DNA of 64,000 nucleotides from JAFGVL01 sp964546015 (GCA_964546015.1 CAZJHO010000002.1:248001-312000), one strand, 5' to 3'. Counted from the stretch's first letter, positions 1-8,575 are shown. Translations and numbers: made by a program. Notes: generated by a model not told the origin, from the letters alone.

Positions 1-1
1 G

Positions 2-340
2 GTTGTAATTCTTGAATTTTTAGATAAATTGAAAACAGAAGAAGTGTGTGTTGAATTACTCCATTCAAAATATTTTAAGGAAGGTAAGTTTTATAATGAA
101 GTTGCTGTTAATTCCTATTTGCAAATACTTTCATATATTAAAGAAACGATGAACGAAAGTAGCGAAATTAAAGTAATGACCTATGCCGAAGCTCTATCCC
201 GGTCGATAGAAGTACCAACGATAACTAATCAAAATACAGATAATATTTTTGTTATTAAAATGGATTATAGATATGCTTTATGTGTGATGAATGGGGATAA
301 GATTGAATCTCTGATACCGCTTTGGAGAGTGACTAATTAA
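2..340 (+). CDS. 3' end of an unidentified protein, 5' end outside window
   Basis: The frame is open from the window edge to a TAA stop, giving about 112 residues. There is no ATG before internal methionines, so the gene very probably starts upstream. The segment reads '...ELLHSKYFKEG...' then '...IKVMTYAEALSR', a layout that loosely recalls the C-terminal end of polysaccharide deacetylase (NodB-like) domains, where a conserved histidine in a LLHS/LH motif precedes a helix and a strand. That is only a resemblance; no catalytic Asp or His pair can be checked because the N-terminal part is missing. No function is assigned with confidence. About 170 nt separate it from the ddh promoter. Confidence 0.5.
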   Translation, partial: VVILEFLDKLKTEEVCVELLHSKYFKEGKFYNEVAVNSYLQILSYIKETMNESSEIKVMTYAEALSRSIEVPTITNQNTDNIFVIKMDYRYALCVMNGDKIESLIPLWRVTN

Positions 341-508
341 TGATATACTTAATTCTAAACATTTCATTTTTTAAAACTTAGATTGGTTTTCTTTAATTTT
401 ATAAATGTCAAAAAGATACTAAAATCTATTCTAAAGTAACTAAAATTATTATTTTTAATTAATTTATTATCAAAAAACATATTTTGCGGTGAGATAATCT
501 TCAAAAAG

Positions 509-540
509 TTTGTTCTTTTAAGTTCAAAATTATACTTTTG
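509..540 (+). promoter_or_regulatory. Bacteroidota-type promoter of ddh
   Basis: TTTG at 509-512, a 20-nt gap, then TACTTTTG at 533-540 fit the Bacteroidota sigma-ABfr consensus (TTTG, 19-20 nt, TAnnTTTG). The -7 box lies 33 nt before the ddh ATG, which predicts a short leader. Confidence 0.65.
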
Positions 541-573
541 CGTTCGAAAAATCAATAAATAAGTAATACATAT

Positions 574-1467
574 ATGAAAAAAATCAGAGCAGCCATTGTC
601 GGTTATGGCAATATAGGTAAGTTTGTTTTAGAAGCATTAGAAGCTTCTCCCGACTTTGAAGTAGCGGGCGTTGTCCGCCGTAATCCGGAAAAATCATGCG
701 AAATTTCACATTTGGAAGTAGTAGATCATGTTTCTAAATTAAAAGATGTTGATGTTGCAATTCTTTGTACACCAACTCGTAATGTCGAACAATACGCAAA
801 AGAAATATTGGCATTAGGAATTAATACAGTTGATAGTTTCGATATACATGGGGAAATAGTTGAATTACGCCGTAAACTGGATAAAACAGCAAAAGCCAAT
901 AATGCAGTTGCTATAATTTCAGCTGGTTGGGATCCGGGTAGCGATTCGGTAGTGCGTGCATTGCTGGAAGCTTGTGCTCCTAAAGGGATTACCTATACAA
1001 ATTTTGGTCCCGGAATGAGTATGGGACATACAGTTGCAGTAAAAGCAATAAAAGGCGTAAAAGCGGCTTTATCAATGACAATTCCATTGGGAACCGGAGT
1101 TCATCGCCGCATGGTGTATATTGAAGTAGAAGAGGGACATGATTTTAATACTGTTGCTGCTGCTATCAAAGCTGATGCTTATTTTGCGTATGATGAAACT
1201 CATGTATTTCAAGTTCCATGCGTAGATGATTTGAAAGATATGGGACATGGTGTTAACTTGGTTCGAAAAGGGGTTTCCGGAGGTACTCAAAATCAGATAT
1301 TTGAGTTTAATATGACCATTAATAATCCGGCGCTTACGGCTCAGATCTTAGTGGCGGTAGCTCGTGCAAGCTTTAGTCAACAACCAGGAGCATACACAAT
1401 GATTGAAATACCTGTAATTGATATGCTTTATGGAAATCGTGAAGATTTGATAAAAAAATTAGTGTAA
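574..1467 (+). CDS. ddh: meso-diaminopimelate D-dehydrogenase
   Basis: NADPH-dependent enzyme that reductively aminates tetrahydrodipicolinate to meso-diaminopimelate, a one-step route to the lysine and peptidoglycan precursor. The N-terminus carries the dinucleotide-binding motif GYGNIG (residues 10-15) in a Rossmann fold, followed by the family segments with 'DSFDIHGEI', 'SAGWDPGSDSV' and 'FGPGMSMGHTVA', which belong to the substrate and dimer region of Ddh. At 297 residues it matches the shorter (type II-like) enzymes rather than the roughly 320-residue Corynebacterium form. The ATG at 574 sits just after a clear promoter. It is monocistronic, with the tRNA-Cys promoter following directly after the stop. 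The family assignment is firm; the cofactor preference is taken from the family. Confidence 0.93.
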   Translation: MKKIRAAIVGYGNIGKFVLEALEASPDFEVAGVVRRNPEKSCEISHLEVVDHVSKLKDVDVAILCTPTRNVEQYAKEILALGINTVDSFDIHGEIVELRRKLDKTAKANNAVAIISAGWDPGSDSVVRALLEACAPKGITYTNFGPGMSMGHTVAVKAIKGVKAALSMTIPLGTGVHRRMVYIEVEEGHDFNTVAAAIKADAYFAYDETHVFQVPCVDDLKDMGHGVNLVRKGVSGGTQNQIFEFNMTINNPALTAQILVAVARASFSQQPGAYTMIEIPVIDMLYGNREDLIKKLV

Positions 1468-1480
1468 AACTAATCCTGCA

Positions 1481-1511
1481 TTTGCTGGGTAAAAAATAAA
1501 TTCTATCTTTG
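1481..1511 (+). promoter_or_regulatory. Bacteroidota-type promoter of tRNA-Cys
   Basis: TTTG at 1481-1484, a 19-nt spacer and TATCTTTG at 1504-1511 match the phylum consensus exactly. The tRNA begins 18 nt after the -7 box. Confidence 0.8.
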
Positions 1512-1528
1512 CCGTCGCAAATGCAAAA

Positions 1529-1599
1529 GGTTCCTTGGCCGAGTGGCTAGGCAGAGGTCTGCAAAACCTTCTACGGCGGTTCGAATCCGCCAGGAACCT
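1529..1599 (+). tRNA. tRNA-Cys (GCA)
   Basis: The 7-bp acceptor stem GGTTCCT/AGGAACC, the anticodon stem around loop CTGCAAA (anticodon GCA) and the T-arm GGCGG-TTCGAAT-CCGCC are all intact. The discriminator base is U, the known identity element for cysteine tRNAs. CCA is not encoded. Confidence 0.96.
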
Positions 1600-1613
1600 C
1601 TGGAAAAATATTG

Positions 1614-1650
1614 AAAGGAATAGAAATAAGAACTCTATTCCTTTTCTTTT
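1614..1650 (+). terminator. intrinsic terminator after tRNA-Cys
   Basis: A 10-bp stem (AAAGGAATAG at 1614-1623 with CTATTCCTTT at 1635-1644) is followed by a T-rich run. It lies 15 nt after the tRNA. Confidence 0.7.
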
Positions 1651-1770
1651 TCAAAGATTAGCCCTTCGTAATGGAAGGGTTAAAAAGATGCATGGTTTTT
1701 CAATTTTTGTGTTGTATAAATAGGGCAGTGGGAAACAAATTTCCAAGACCGTATTTATCACAAGCTTATT

Positions 1771-1894
1771 GCTAACAATAAGTATATGTGCCGTAAAGGA
1801 ATACGGATAGTTTTCTGTCCACCACACAAAATTTTGAACGGGCTATGACAACCTCTATCTACTAAAACCCCTATGGCATATACACTTTGTTAGC
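1771..1894. repeat. 124-bp imperfect inverted repeat, recombination-site-like
   Basis: The outer arms GCTAACAA (1771-1778) and TTGTTAGC (1887-1894) are perfect complements. Inside them the segments at 1779-1792 and 1875-1886 also pair (TATATG..GCC with GGCATATAC). A further small hairpin, CCGTA/TACGG, lies at 1791-1806. It sits immediately downstream of the bacterioferritin stop on the minus strand. The layout (short outer boxes, offset inner boxes, variable centre, position just after a gene) resembles integron attC sites, but the outer boxes do not match the strict GTTRRRY core, so no function is asserted. Confidence 0.4.
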
Positions 1895-1906
1895 GCATTT
1901 GGAGTT

Positions 1907-2404
1907 CTATTCACTCGGTTTACCGGAAGCAATATTTTTACTTCTTTCAATTGATTGCAACGCCAAATAATTATCACCGAACTTCTCGAGATTTTCCATT
2001 TCTTTGTCGTACTGGTCGAAATGGCGTTCTTCATCATCAACAAGAAGTTCGAAAATTTTCTTCGATGCTGAGTCGGAATTTCTCGAACATTCTTTTGCCC
2101 ATTCGTTGTAATCTTTAACGCTTCCTGCTTCCATTTGAGCAGCTAGTTCGAGCATCTTTTTTACATCGTGTATTTTTTGCACTTCGTGTGATGGTTTCAT
2201 TTCAACCTCTCCTTTGAGGAATAAAACCCTTTCGGCAAGTTTTTCAACATGTATCATTTCTTCGATGGCTGTTCGTTTGAAAAGGTTTGAAATTAGATCG
2301 TAGCCTAAGTCATCACAATGGAAATGAAAATACATGTACTGATGAACGGCACTTAACTCATCCGCTATTGCCTTGTTTAATAATTCAATGCTTTTTTCTC
2401 TCAT
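1907..2404 (-). CDS. bacterioferritin-like ferroxidase
   Basis: Ferritin-like four-helix protein of 165 residues, close to the 155-160 of bacterioferritins. It stores iron by oxidising Fe(II) at a di-iron centre, often at the expense of H2O2. Visible ligands are E16, E49 and H52 in the first helix pair, a Glu in the third helix ('QMEAGSVKDY') and an E..H pair in 'DDEERHFDQ'. Met50 in 'EEMIHVE' corresponds to the methionine that ligates haem in bacterioferritin, so haem binding is plausible. The ORF begins 36 nt after the katG stop and is the last gene of a perR-katG-bfr series, which fits a role in removing iron during peroxide stress. It is followed by the inverted repeat at 1771-1894. Confidence 0.85.
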   Translation of the reverse strand: MREKSIELLNKAIADELSAVHQYMYFHFHCDDLGYDLISNLFKRTAIEEMIHVEKLAERVLFLKGEVEMKPSHEVQKIHDVKKMLELAAQMEAGSVKDYNEWAKECSRNSDSASKKIFELLVDDEERHFDQYDKEMENLEKFGDNYLALQSIERSKNIASGKPSE

Positions 2405-2440
2405 ATCATTAAAATTTATAGTTAAAAAATTAATATTTAT

Positions 2441-4651
2441 TTATTGTTTCAAATCAAAGCGATCGAGGTTCATTACTTTATCCCATGCAGCCACAAAGTC
2501 TTTTACAAATTTTTCCTGAGCATCTGCGCTTCCATACACTTCTGCAAGTGCTCTTAACTCTGAGTTTGAACCAAAGATAAGATCAGTACGGGTTGCTGTC
2601 CATTTTATTTCTCCTGTTTTACGGTCACGCCCGAGGAAAGTTTCTTTGTCTTCGCTTGCAGGCATCCAGGCTATGGACATATCTAACAAGTTGACAAAAA
2701 AATCATTCGTAAGGATTTCGGGAGATTTGGTGAAAACCCCGTGTTTCGAGTTGTCAAAATTAGTGTTCAAAACACGCATTCCTCCAATTAGCACCGTCAT
2801 CTCAGGAGCAGTTAAAGTTAGCAGTTGTGCTCTGTCGATCAACAATTCTTCAGTTGGTATTTTGTATTTTCTTTTCAAATAATTGCGAAAACCATCGGCA
2901 GGGGGTTCCAATACTTTGAAAGATTCTACATCGGTTTGTTCCTGCAAAGCATCCATACGCCCTGGTGTAAATGGCACGGAGATGTTACTGCCGGCATCTT
3001 TTGCGGCTTTTTCAACAGCGGCACATCCAGCCAGTACAATGAGGTCAGCAAGCGAAACTTTTTTTCCGTTATTTTGGGCGTTGTTGAATTCATTTTGAAT
3101 AACTTCCAGTTTTTCTAAAATCTTTGTTAATTGGGTAGGATTGTTTACAACCCAGTCTTTCTGAGGAGCAAGACGAATACGAGCTCCATTGGCTCCTCCT
3201 CGTTTGTCCGAACCACGAAATGTAGAGGCAGAAGCCCATGCGGTTGATACCAATTGAGAAATGGAAAGTCCAGATTTTAAAATTTTTGCTTTTAATTCGG
3301 CAATATCTTTCTCATCAATCAATGGATGGTTCACGGCAGGAATCGGATCTTGCCAGATAAATTCTTCTGCCGGAACTTCAGTGCCTAAATAGCGTGTTCG
3401 TGGTCCCATATCTCTATGAGTCAATTTAAACCATGCTCGTGCGAAGGCATCAGCAAATTCTATAGGATGTTCATAGAAGTGTCTTGAGATTTTTTCATAC
3501 ACCGGGTCGAAACGCAAAGAAAGGTCAGTAGTTAACATAGTTGGAGCATGACTTTTTGATGGATCGTGAGCATCAGGAATAACATTTCCAACATTTTTTG
3601 CAACCCACTGGTGTGCTCCTGCAGGACTTTTAGTAAGTTCCCATTCGTATTTAAGCAGGTTTTCAAAGAAATAAAAACTCCATTTTACAGGAGTTTGTGT
3701 CCATGTAACTTCTATACCGCTGGTAATGGTGTCGCCTCCTTTCCCTGTGCCGAGTTTATTTTTCCAGCCAAGACCTTGTTCTTCAATGTCGGCAGCTTCG
3801 GGTTCAGAACTTAAATTAGCAGCATCACCTGCTCCGTGAGTTTTGCCAAAGGTATGACCACCGGCTATCAGGGCAACTGTTTCTTCATCGTTCATTCCCA
3901 TACGGGCAAAAGTGTTGCGAATGTCGGTTGCGGCGGCAAGCGGATCGGGATTTCCATTTGGTCCTTCAGGATTTACATAAATAAGCCCCATCTGAATGGC
4001 TGCAAGGGGATTATCCGTTTCACTTTTGTCTAATTTACGCTCGTCGTTATCCAGCCATTTGGTTTCGGAACCCCAATAAACATCTTCATCTGCTTCCCAA
4101 GCATCTTCGCGTCCTCCGGCAAACCCCAGTGTTTTGAATCCCATAGATTCTAAAGCTACATTGCCGGTAAGAACCATAAGATCAGCCCATGATATCTTTT
4201 TACCATATTTTTGTTTGATAGGCCAAAGCAGCCTGCGAGCTTTATCAAGATTAATATTGTCTGGCCAACTATTAAGTGGAGCGAATCGTTGTTGTCCGCC
4301 TCCTGCTCCTCCGCGTCCATCGCCTGTGCGGTATGTTCCTACACTGTGCCATGCCATACGGATAAAAAACGGACCATAATGACCGAAATCTGCCGGCCAC
4401 CAATCTTGTGAATCTGTCATTAATTGATGAAGATCTTTTTTTATTTCCTTCAAGTCGAGACTTTTAAATTCTTCTGCGTAGTTAAAATCTTCATCCATTG
4501 GGTTTGATTTTGAGGAGTGCTGACGAAGAATGTTAAGTTTCAACTGATTAGGCCACCAATCACGATTTTTTGTGCCGCCCGTTCCGGCACTGTGCTTACT
4601 TACTGCTCCTGTTACAGGGCATTGGCTAACTTTTTCTGATTGTTTTTCCAT
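2441..4651 (-). CDS. katG: catalase-peroxidase
   Basis: Bifunctional haem enzyme (class I peroxidase superfamily) that removes H2O2 as catalase and peroxidase. At 736 residues it has the usual two-domain length, with only the N-terminal domain catalytic. Visible active-site residues are the distal triad R98-W101-H102, the proximal haem ligand H266 in 'GGHTFGKTHG', and the Trp101-Tyr225-Met251 residues that form the cross-linked adduct needed for catalase activity; the spacing between Tyr and Met (26 residues) equals that of the Mycobacterium enzyme. No secretion signal is present, so it is cytoplasmic. It starts 6 nt after the PerR-like regulator stop and is almost surely co-transcribed with it. 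Confidence 0.97.
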   Translation of the reverse strand: MEKQSEKVSQCPVTGAVSKHSAGTGGTKNRDWWPNQLKLNILRQHSSKSNPMDEDFNYAEEFKSLDLKEIKKDLHQLMTDSQDWWPADFGHYGPFFIRMAWHSVGTYRTGDGRGGAGGGQQRFAPLNSWPDNINLDKARRLLWPIKQKYGKKISWADLMVLTGNVALESMGFKTLGFAGGREDAWEADEDVYWGSETKWLDNDERKLDKSETDNPLAAIQMGLIYVNPEGPNGNPDPLAAATDIRNTFARMGMNDEETVALIAGGHTFGKTHGAGDAANLSSEPEAADIEEQGLGWKNKLGTGKGGDTITSGIEVTWTQTPVKWSFYFFENLLKYEWELTKSPAGAHQWVAKNVGNVIPDAHDPSKSHAPTMLTTDLSLRFDPVYEKISRHFYEHPIEFADAFARAWFKLTHRDMGPRTRYLGTEVPAEEFIWQDPIPAVNHPLIDEKDIAELKAKILKSGLSISQLVSTAWASASTFRGSDKRGGANGARIRLAPQKDWVVNNPTQLTKILEKLEVIQNEFNNAQNNGKKVSLADLIVLAGCAAVEKAAKDAGSNISVPFTPGRMDALQEQTDVESFKVLEPPADGFRNYLKRKYKIPTEELLIDRAQLLTLTAPEMTVLIGGMRVLNTNFDNSKHGVFTKSPEILTNDFFVNLLDMSIAWMPASEDKETFLGRDRKTGEIKWTATRTDLIFGSNSELRALAEVYGSADAQEKFVKDFVAAWDKVMNLDRFDLKQ

Positions 4652-4657
4652 TGTATG

Positions 4658-5086
4658 TTACTGTTTAATATTATTTTTATATTTTCCGATAATTTCTAAT
4701 TTGACATCTTCAATTTTAAAATTAGATATTTTCTTTTTCTTGAAGTAATTTTTAAGCAGTTCGTTTAGTTCATTATCAAAGAAGTCTTCAATCCTATCTG
4801 AATTTGAGTAATAAATATGATGATGATTTTCTACAATAGCATCATATCGCATAATGTCTCTATCAGTTTTTACTTTTTTAATCAGTTCGTTTTCAACCAA
4901 AACATCAATAACTTTATAAACGGTTGCTAATGATATGTTTGGGTGTTTTATTCTGATGTATTCAATAATATTATCAGCAGTTGGATGATTATTTAAAGAA
5001 ATGATAGCTTCTAAAATAGCAATTCTTTGAGGTGTTACTTTCAGCTTCTTTTCTGCTAACTTTTTTGATATTTCCGAAATTTTCAT
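4658..5086 (-). CDS. PerR-like Fur-family regulator lacking all cysteines
   Basis: Winged-helix metalloregulator of the Fur family, 142 residues. The DNA-binding helix region 'VTPQRIAILEAI' and 'SLATVYKVIDVL' is typical. The regulatory metal ligands correspond to the PerR set: H34, D82, H88, H90 and D101 (PerR H37, D85, H91, H93, D104), with Asp rather than the Fur-type Glu at the last site. The protein has no cysteine at all: the first CxxC is replaced by Y93 and S96 and the C-terminal pair is missing, so the structural Zn(Cys)4 site is absent. It heads the katG-bfr operon, so peroxide-responsive autoregulation is inferred. A TATCTTTG box lies on the minus strand at 5108-5101, 15 nt before the ATG, but no good -33 box was seen. 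Confidence 0.85.
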   Translation of the reverse strand: MKISEISKKLAEKKLKVTPQRIAILEAIISLNNHPTADNIIEYIRIKHPNISLATVYKVIDVLVENELIKKVKTDRDIMRYDAIVENHHHIYYSNSDRIEDFFDNELNELLKNYFKKKKISNFKIEDVKLEIIGKYKNNIKQ

Positions 5087-5331
5087 TTCTAAGATTTTTA
5101 CAAAGATAATAATTCTCTTTTAATAATTAATATCAATAAGTTATTTTTTTACGCATATATTTGAACAGTTTATTTTTTGTCTCTTTAGTCCGACCAGAAA
5201 AACATAGTAATTTCAATAAAATGTTCATATGGTGGCCACTATCTGTCAATACAAATGCTGATATGGCGCAGAAGTTTTGTGTAACCTAGTAAACCACAGT
5301 GTTTTATACATGATGCTAAAGCCTGCCTTTT

Positions 5332-5853
5332 TTACTTCCTTCTAAAAAATACATGAAATAATTCTGAATCTTTCTTGTCTATCCAATAGTCAATTTCTAA
5401 ACTGGAAGCTTTATCTATTAAAGGTGCAGGGATAAATGGAGCTATGACTTCGTATATCTCCTCCTTGTTAAGTTTGTTCAAATCGGATATTACTTGATTC
5501 ACGGGTTGCTCTCCTGCATTTAACATTTCTCTAATGTCAAGTTGTTTTATTATCTTATCCGCATTATACCAATCAGGTTGTTTTGTGTTGTAGCTTATTT
5601 CATCAGTCAGATTGATCGAATCTTGTCCAACTTCTTTACGCAGTAAATTGATTAAATCTTCAATTTTCACATTGCCAATGGTTGCAGCTTGTTGCAGCGT
5701 AGCAATTTTTGCAACGGTTTTTCGAAGTATTGGATTTTTTAATTTCTTAAAAGCGGGTACATAATTTATCAACACTTCCTCTAAGTGAGGATATGTTTCT
5801 ATTAGCTGTAAGACCTTTGTTTTAGGGCTTATGATAAGTTTTTGCGTTTCCAT
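5332..5853 (-). CDS. DUF1858 domain protein with DUF2249-like C-terminus
   Basis: A 173-residue soluble protein. Residues 1-70 ('IISPKTKVLQLIETYPHLEEVLINYVPAFKKLKNPILRKTVAKIATLQQAA...') are a DUF1858 domain, found in proteins linked to hybrid-cluster and nitrosative-stress proteins. The C-terminal 80 residues, with 'LDIREMLNAGEQPVNQVISDLNKL' and 'PLIDKASSLEIDYWI', look like a DUF2249-type domain. The start lies 5 nt after the DUF438 stop, so the two are translationally linked and probably act together in sensing or handling NO or oxygen. The biochemical function of both domains is not established. Confidence 0.75.
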   Translation of the reverse strand: METQKLIISPKTKVLQLIETYPHLEEVLINYVPAFKKLKNPILRKTVAKIATLQQAATIGNVKIEDLINLLRKEVGQDSINLTDEISYNTKQPDWYNADKIIKQLDIREMLNAGEQPVNQVISDLNKLNKEEIYEVIAPFIPAPLIDKASSLEIDYWIDKKDSELFHVFFRRK

Positions 5854-5858
5854 TTTTT

Positions 5859-7088
5859 TTATTTTGAATAAGACAAAATTCTTTGTTCTCCAACAAGGTC
5901 TCTGTATGTCTGTACATTGTGTGATACCTCAAGAGTACCTAAATATTCTCCTTTTTCGTTTCGTAAGGCAAAATATTCAATATGAATCATTTTATCACCC
6001 ATATTTATCCAGAATGGAGCACGAGATGCTTTACCTGCTTTAAAATCATCAATAATCTTATCAACGATATGAGCACTAGCAGGTGGATGGCATAAGCGGA
6101 CATCACGGTTTAATATAGCACGGTTCCGCTGAAAAATTCTTTCTATGCCTTGTGAGAAATATTTTACTTTGTCATCCTTATCAACAAATGTCATATCTAT
6201 AGGCAAATGGTTCAGGATTGCAAGTAATTCTTCGACAGAAAAACTTCCTGAAGGCAACTGTATATTGCCGCCTATCTTATTCATTTCAGTAAGAGAATCT
6301 TCTTTAATCCATTCAGGTTTCCATTTTTTTGCGGGGTCGTATAAACAAAAACCTATCTCAAGAGATTGCTTGTCTATTTCATACCATTCTGCTTCGGTTA
6401 GTTTATCTAAACACATAGGTAGAAGAATTTCTTCTTCTTTTTTTGTCATATCTACCACGCCATTAATTGCAGGGATTAGGATAATCTCGGCAGATGCCAA
6501 TAATTCCTCAACTGTAATACCTTCGGTTTTCAATAGCTCGATACTGCCTTTGATCAACTCTCTTATTTCGTCATGTTTGCCCCACATCACTTTTGGAGGT
6601 CCGGTAATCCCATATTTTTCAAGAAATGGGAAAAGAAGGTATTCTTTTCTGTTATAATGCTTATCTACATCAAATAGATTGTTGAAAAATCCCCTGAGTT
6701 TCAAAATCTCAGAATTGAAATCTTTGCTAGAGGCTGAAATTTCAATTAGCAAACTTCTGATTTGTTCGCACAGTTTTTTTAATTCATCATTTTCTTTTAT
6801 CATAACATCCACGGGATGACCATCGGGAATTTGTTTCGATGCCGATAAATCAATATTTCCGTGTAAAACAGCCGAATGCGCATCGCAAAGTTTTAATATT
6901 TCTTGCTCAGGAAGTCCTTCACTTATCAATTCTTGTTCAACCTCCACCACTTCACCGTATGGTATCTGGCTAAGGCTTTCCATAAGTTCTTGTCGTACTG
7001 CATGTTCAGATTGTCCACCGTGCAATTTAAGAATAAGCTCTTTGAGCTTTTTCTTCCTGTTTTCTGAATTATTAATAAGTTCACTCAT
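5859..7088 (-). CDS. DUF438 / hemerythrin / PAS protein
   Basis: A 409-residue cytoplasmic protein with three parts: DUF438 (about residues 1-80), a hemerythrin HHE four-helix domain (about 85-225; 'HPVDVMIKEN', 'HYNRKEYLLFPFLEKYG', 'WGKHDEIRELI', 'KKEEEILLPM' hold the His/Glu di-iron ligands), and a PAS domain (about 285-400; 'MTFVDKDDKVKYFS'). Such proteins are thought to bind O2 or NO at the di-iron site and pass a signal or electrons. The true start is the ATG at 7088; the frame extends 8 codons further only through a TTG. It is the first gene of a two-gene operon with the DUF1858 protein. A TATATTTG box at 7117-7110 lies 21 nt before the ATG. Confidence 0.85.
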   Translation of the reverse strand: MSELINNSENRKKKLKELILKLHGGQSEHAVRQELMESLSQIPYGEVVEVEQELISEGLPEQEILKLCDAHSAVLHGNIDLSASKQIPDGHPVDVMIKENDELKKLCEQIRSLLIEISASSKDFNSEILKLRGFFNNLFDVDKHYNRKEYLLFPFLEKYGITGPPKVMWGKHDEIRELIKGSIELLKTEGITVEELLASAEIILIPAINGVVDMTKKEEEILLPMCLDKLTEAEWYEIDKQSLEIGFCLYDPAKKWKPEWIKEDSLTEMNKIGGNIQLPSGSFSVEELLAILNHLPIDMTFVDKDDKVKYFSQGIERIFQRNRAILNRDVRLCHPPASAHIVDKIIDDFKAGKASRAPFWINMGDKMIHIEYFALRNEKGEYLGTLEVSHNVQTYRDLVGEQRILSYSK

Positions 7089-7759
7089 AATCTGTTTTTT
7101 TTGAATTTTCAAATATATTTTACAAAACTAAATAAATCAATTCCATAAAATGAAGATCTCTCTCGAAGATTCTATCTCTCGTAATTACACTTAACGGAGG
7201 AGGGCTTAGAAAGAAGAAGTCCTGTTAACCGGAGCGAATGACAGGGCAGGAGAGAAGCTTTTTTAAAACGGCTCAAAACAATCATAATTTCGTTGTCTGT
7301 ATATTTTTCCGGTTTTAAATTCAAATATTTGAGCAAAATAGGCAACTATCTAATTCCAATATGGATATCACCAACGGAGATAGCAAAAGTTCCTCTCCAA
7401 ATACATTCTAACAAAACTACATCCTCCAATGGATAATAAGTTTTTTTACTTCATATTTATTTTCAAAGTTATAATTATTCTCCAAAATTATAGTATATTT
7501 TATTTAAAATAATCTTCAACTTGTTTCCGTTGTTAAGAAAAAGTCATAGATTTGTGAAATCTAAAACTTTGGATGCTAAGAAGTAAAACGGATATTGTAA
7601 AATAAATAACTTTGTTTTAATCAAGGTTATCCCTATCATTGAACTCAGATATATTCTTGTTTGAGTTATTTTTCGTTTATATATATTATTAACTTTAATA
7701 CTTTTCGAAAGAGTTTATCATTCTTTCGTGTTGGGTATTTAATATAATTATTTAACATT
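7089..7759. other. 671-bp gene-poor intergenic region
   Basis: No recognisable gene. On the minus strand the frame around 7434-7170 reads like degraded coding sequence interrupted by a TAG stop ('EDVVLLECIWRGTFAISVGD' then 'LNLKPEKYTDNEI'), which I cannot assign. A small hairpin, CGAAAGA (7706-7712) with TCTTTCG (7722-7728), sits 31 nt upstream of the next start. The rest is AT-rich. Confidence 0.4.
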
Positions 7760-8533
7760 ATGAATGCTGAAAGTAAATCCATTCACGAATTTGATTTTAA
7801 TATAATTTGCGAGTATTTTTCAAGTATAGAACGACAAGGACCTGGAAGTCCTGATGTTACAATACATGCGTTGAGTTTTATAAACAATCTATCTTCCGAC
7901 TCTATTATTGCCGATTTAGGCTGTGGTACAGGAGGTCAAACCATTGTATTGGCAGAACATACATCAGCAAAAATTGTGGGTCTCGATTTGTTTCCTCGTT
8001 TTATAGAGATATTTAATCTTAATGTAAGAAAACGAAATTTACAAAATAAAGTAAATGGGATTGTCGGCTCAATGGATGATCTTCCTTTCCGAGATGAGGA
8101 ATTAGATTTGCTTTGGTCGGAAGGAGCGATTTATAACATTGGTTTTGAACGGGGCATAACCGAATGGCGGAAATATTTGAAAAAAGGAGGTTATATTGCT
8201 GTTACTGAAGTATCTTGGCTTACTAAAGATAGACCTGTCGAAATTGAAAATTTTTGGGAAGATGCCTATTCTGAAATAGATATAATTTCAAATAAAGTTA
8301 CTCAAATGCAAAATGCTGGATATATTCCTGTTGCCACTTTCGTTTTGCCTGAAAATTGTTGGACAGACCATTTTTACATACCTCAGGTTAAAGCACAAGA
8401 AATCTTTCTGAAAAAGTATTCTGACAATAAAACTGCAAAAGAATTTATTGATTATCAACGATACGAAGCTCGAATGTATAATAAGTACAAAAAGTACTAC
8501 GGGTATGTTTTTTATATCGGGAAGAAAATATAG
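7760..8533 (+). CDS. class I SAM-dependent methyltransferase
   Basis: A 257-residue Rossmann-fold methyltransferase. Motif I 'IIADLGCGTGGQ' (about residues 49-60) binds S-adenosylmethionine; the acidic residue after strand 2 is in 'VGLDLFPRF', and 'GSMDDLPFRDEELDLLWSEGAIYNIG' gives motifs II-IV. The substrate is unknown: the post-motif region ('VTEVSWLTKDRPVEIENFW') resembles small-molecule methyltransferases common in Bacteroidales. It stands alone, with its own strong terminator, in an accessory stretch rich in small transferases. Confidence 0.85.
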   Translation: MNAESKSIHEFDFNIICEYFSSIERQGPGSPDVTIHALSFINNLSSDSIIADLGCGTGGQTIVLAEHTSAKIVGLDLFPRFIEIFNLNVRKRNLQNKVNGIVGSMDDLPFRDEELDLLWSEGAIYNIGFERGITEWRKYLKKGGYIAVTEVSWLTKDRPVEIENFWEDAYSEIDIISNKVTQMQNAGYIPVATFVLPENCWTDHFYIPQVKAQEIFLKKYSDNKTAKEFIDYQRYEARMYNKYKKYYGYVFYIGKKI

Positions 8534-8540
8534 ATGAAAG

Positions 8541-8575
8541 AAGGAGGTTGTTTTTTTTAACGACCTCCTTTTTAT
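8541..8575 (+). terminator. intrinsic terminator of the methyltransferase gene
   Basis: AAGGAGGT (8541-8548) pairs with ACCTCCTT (8563-8570); the stem can extend inward through GTT/AAC. A T-run follows. It lies 8 nt after the stop codon. Confidence 0.85.

Noticed and set aside
1535..1723. ORF of 62 codons over tRNA-Cys
   Set aside because: It overlaps the complete tRNA and the terminator; no protein-like composition.
2646..4411. Several plus-strand ORFs inside katG
   Set aside because: They are antisense shadows of a highly conserved gene.
5095..5150. Per-box-like palindrome upstream of the PerR gene
   Set aside because: Best symmetric alignment matches only about two thirds of positions in AT-only sequence; not better than background by eye.
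7706..7728. Hairpin upstream of the methyltransferase gene as riboswitch
   Set aside because: A 7-bp stem alone without any known aptamer features; may be chance in AT-rich sequence.
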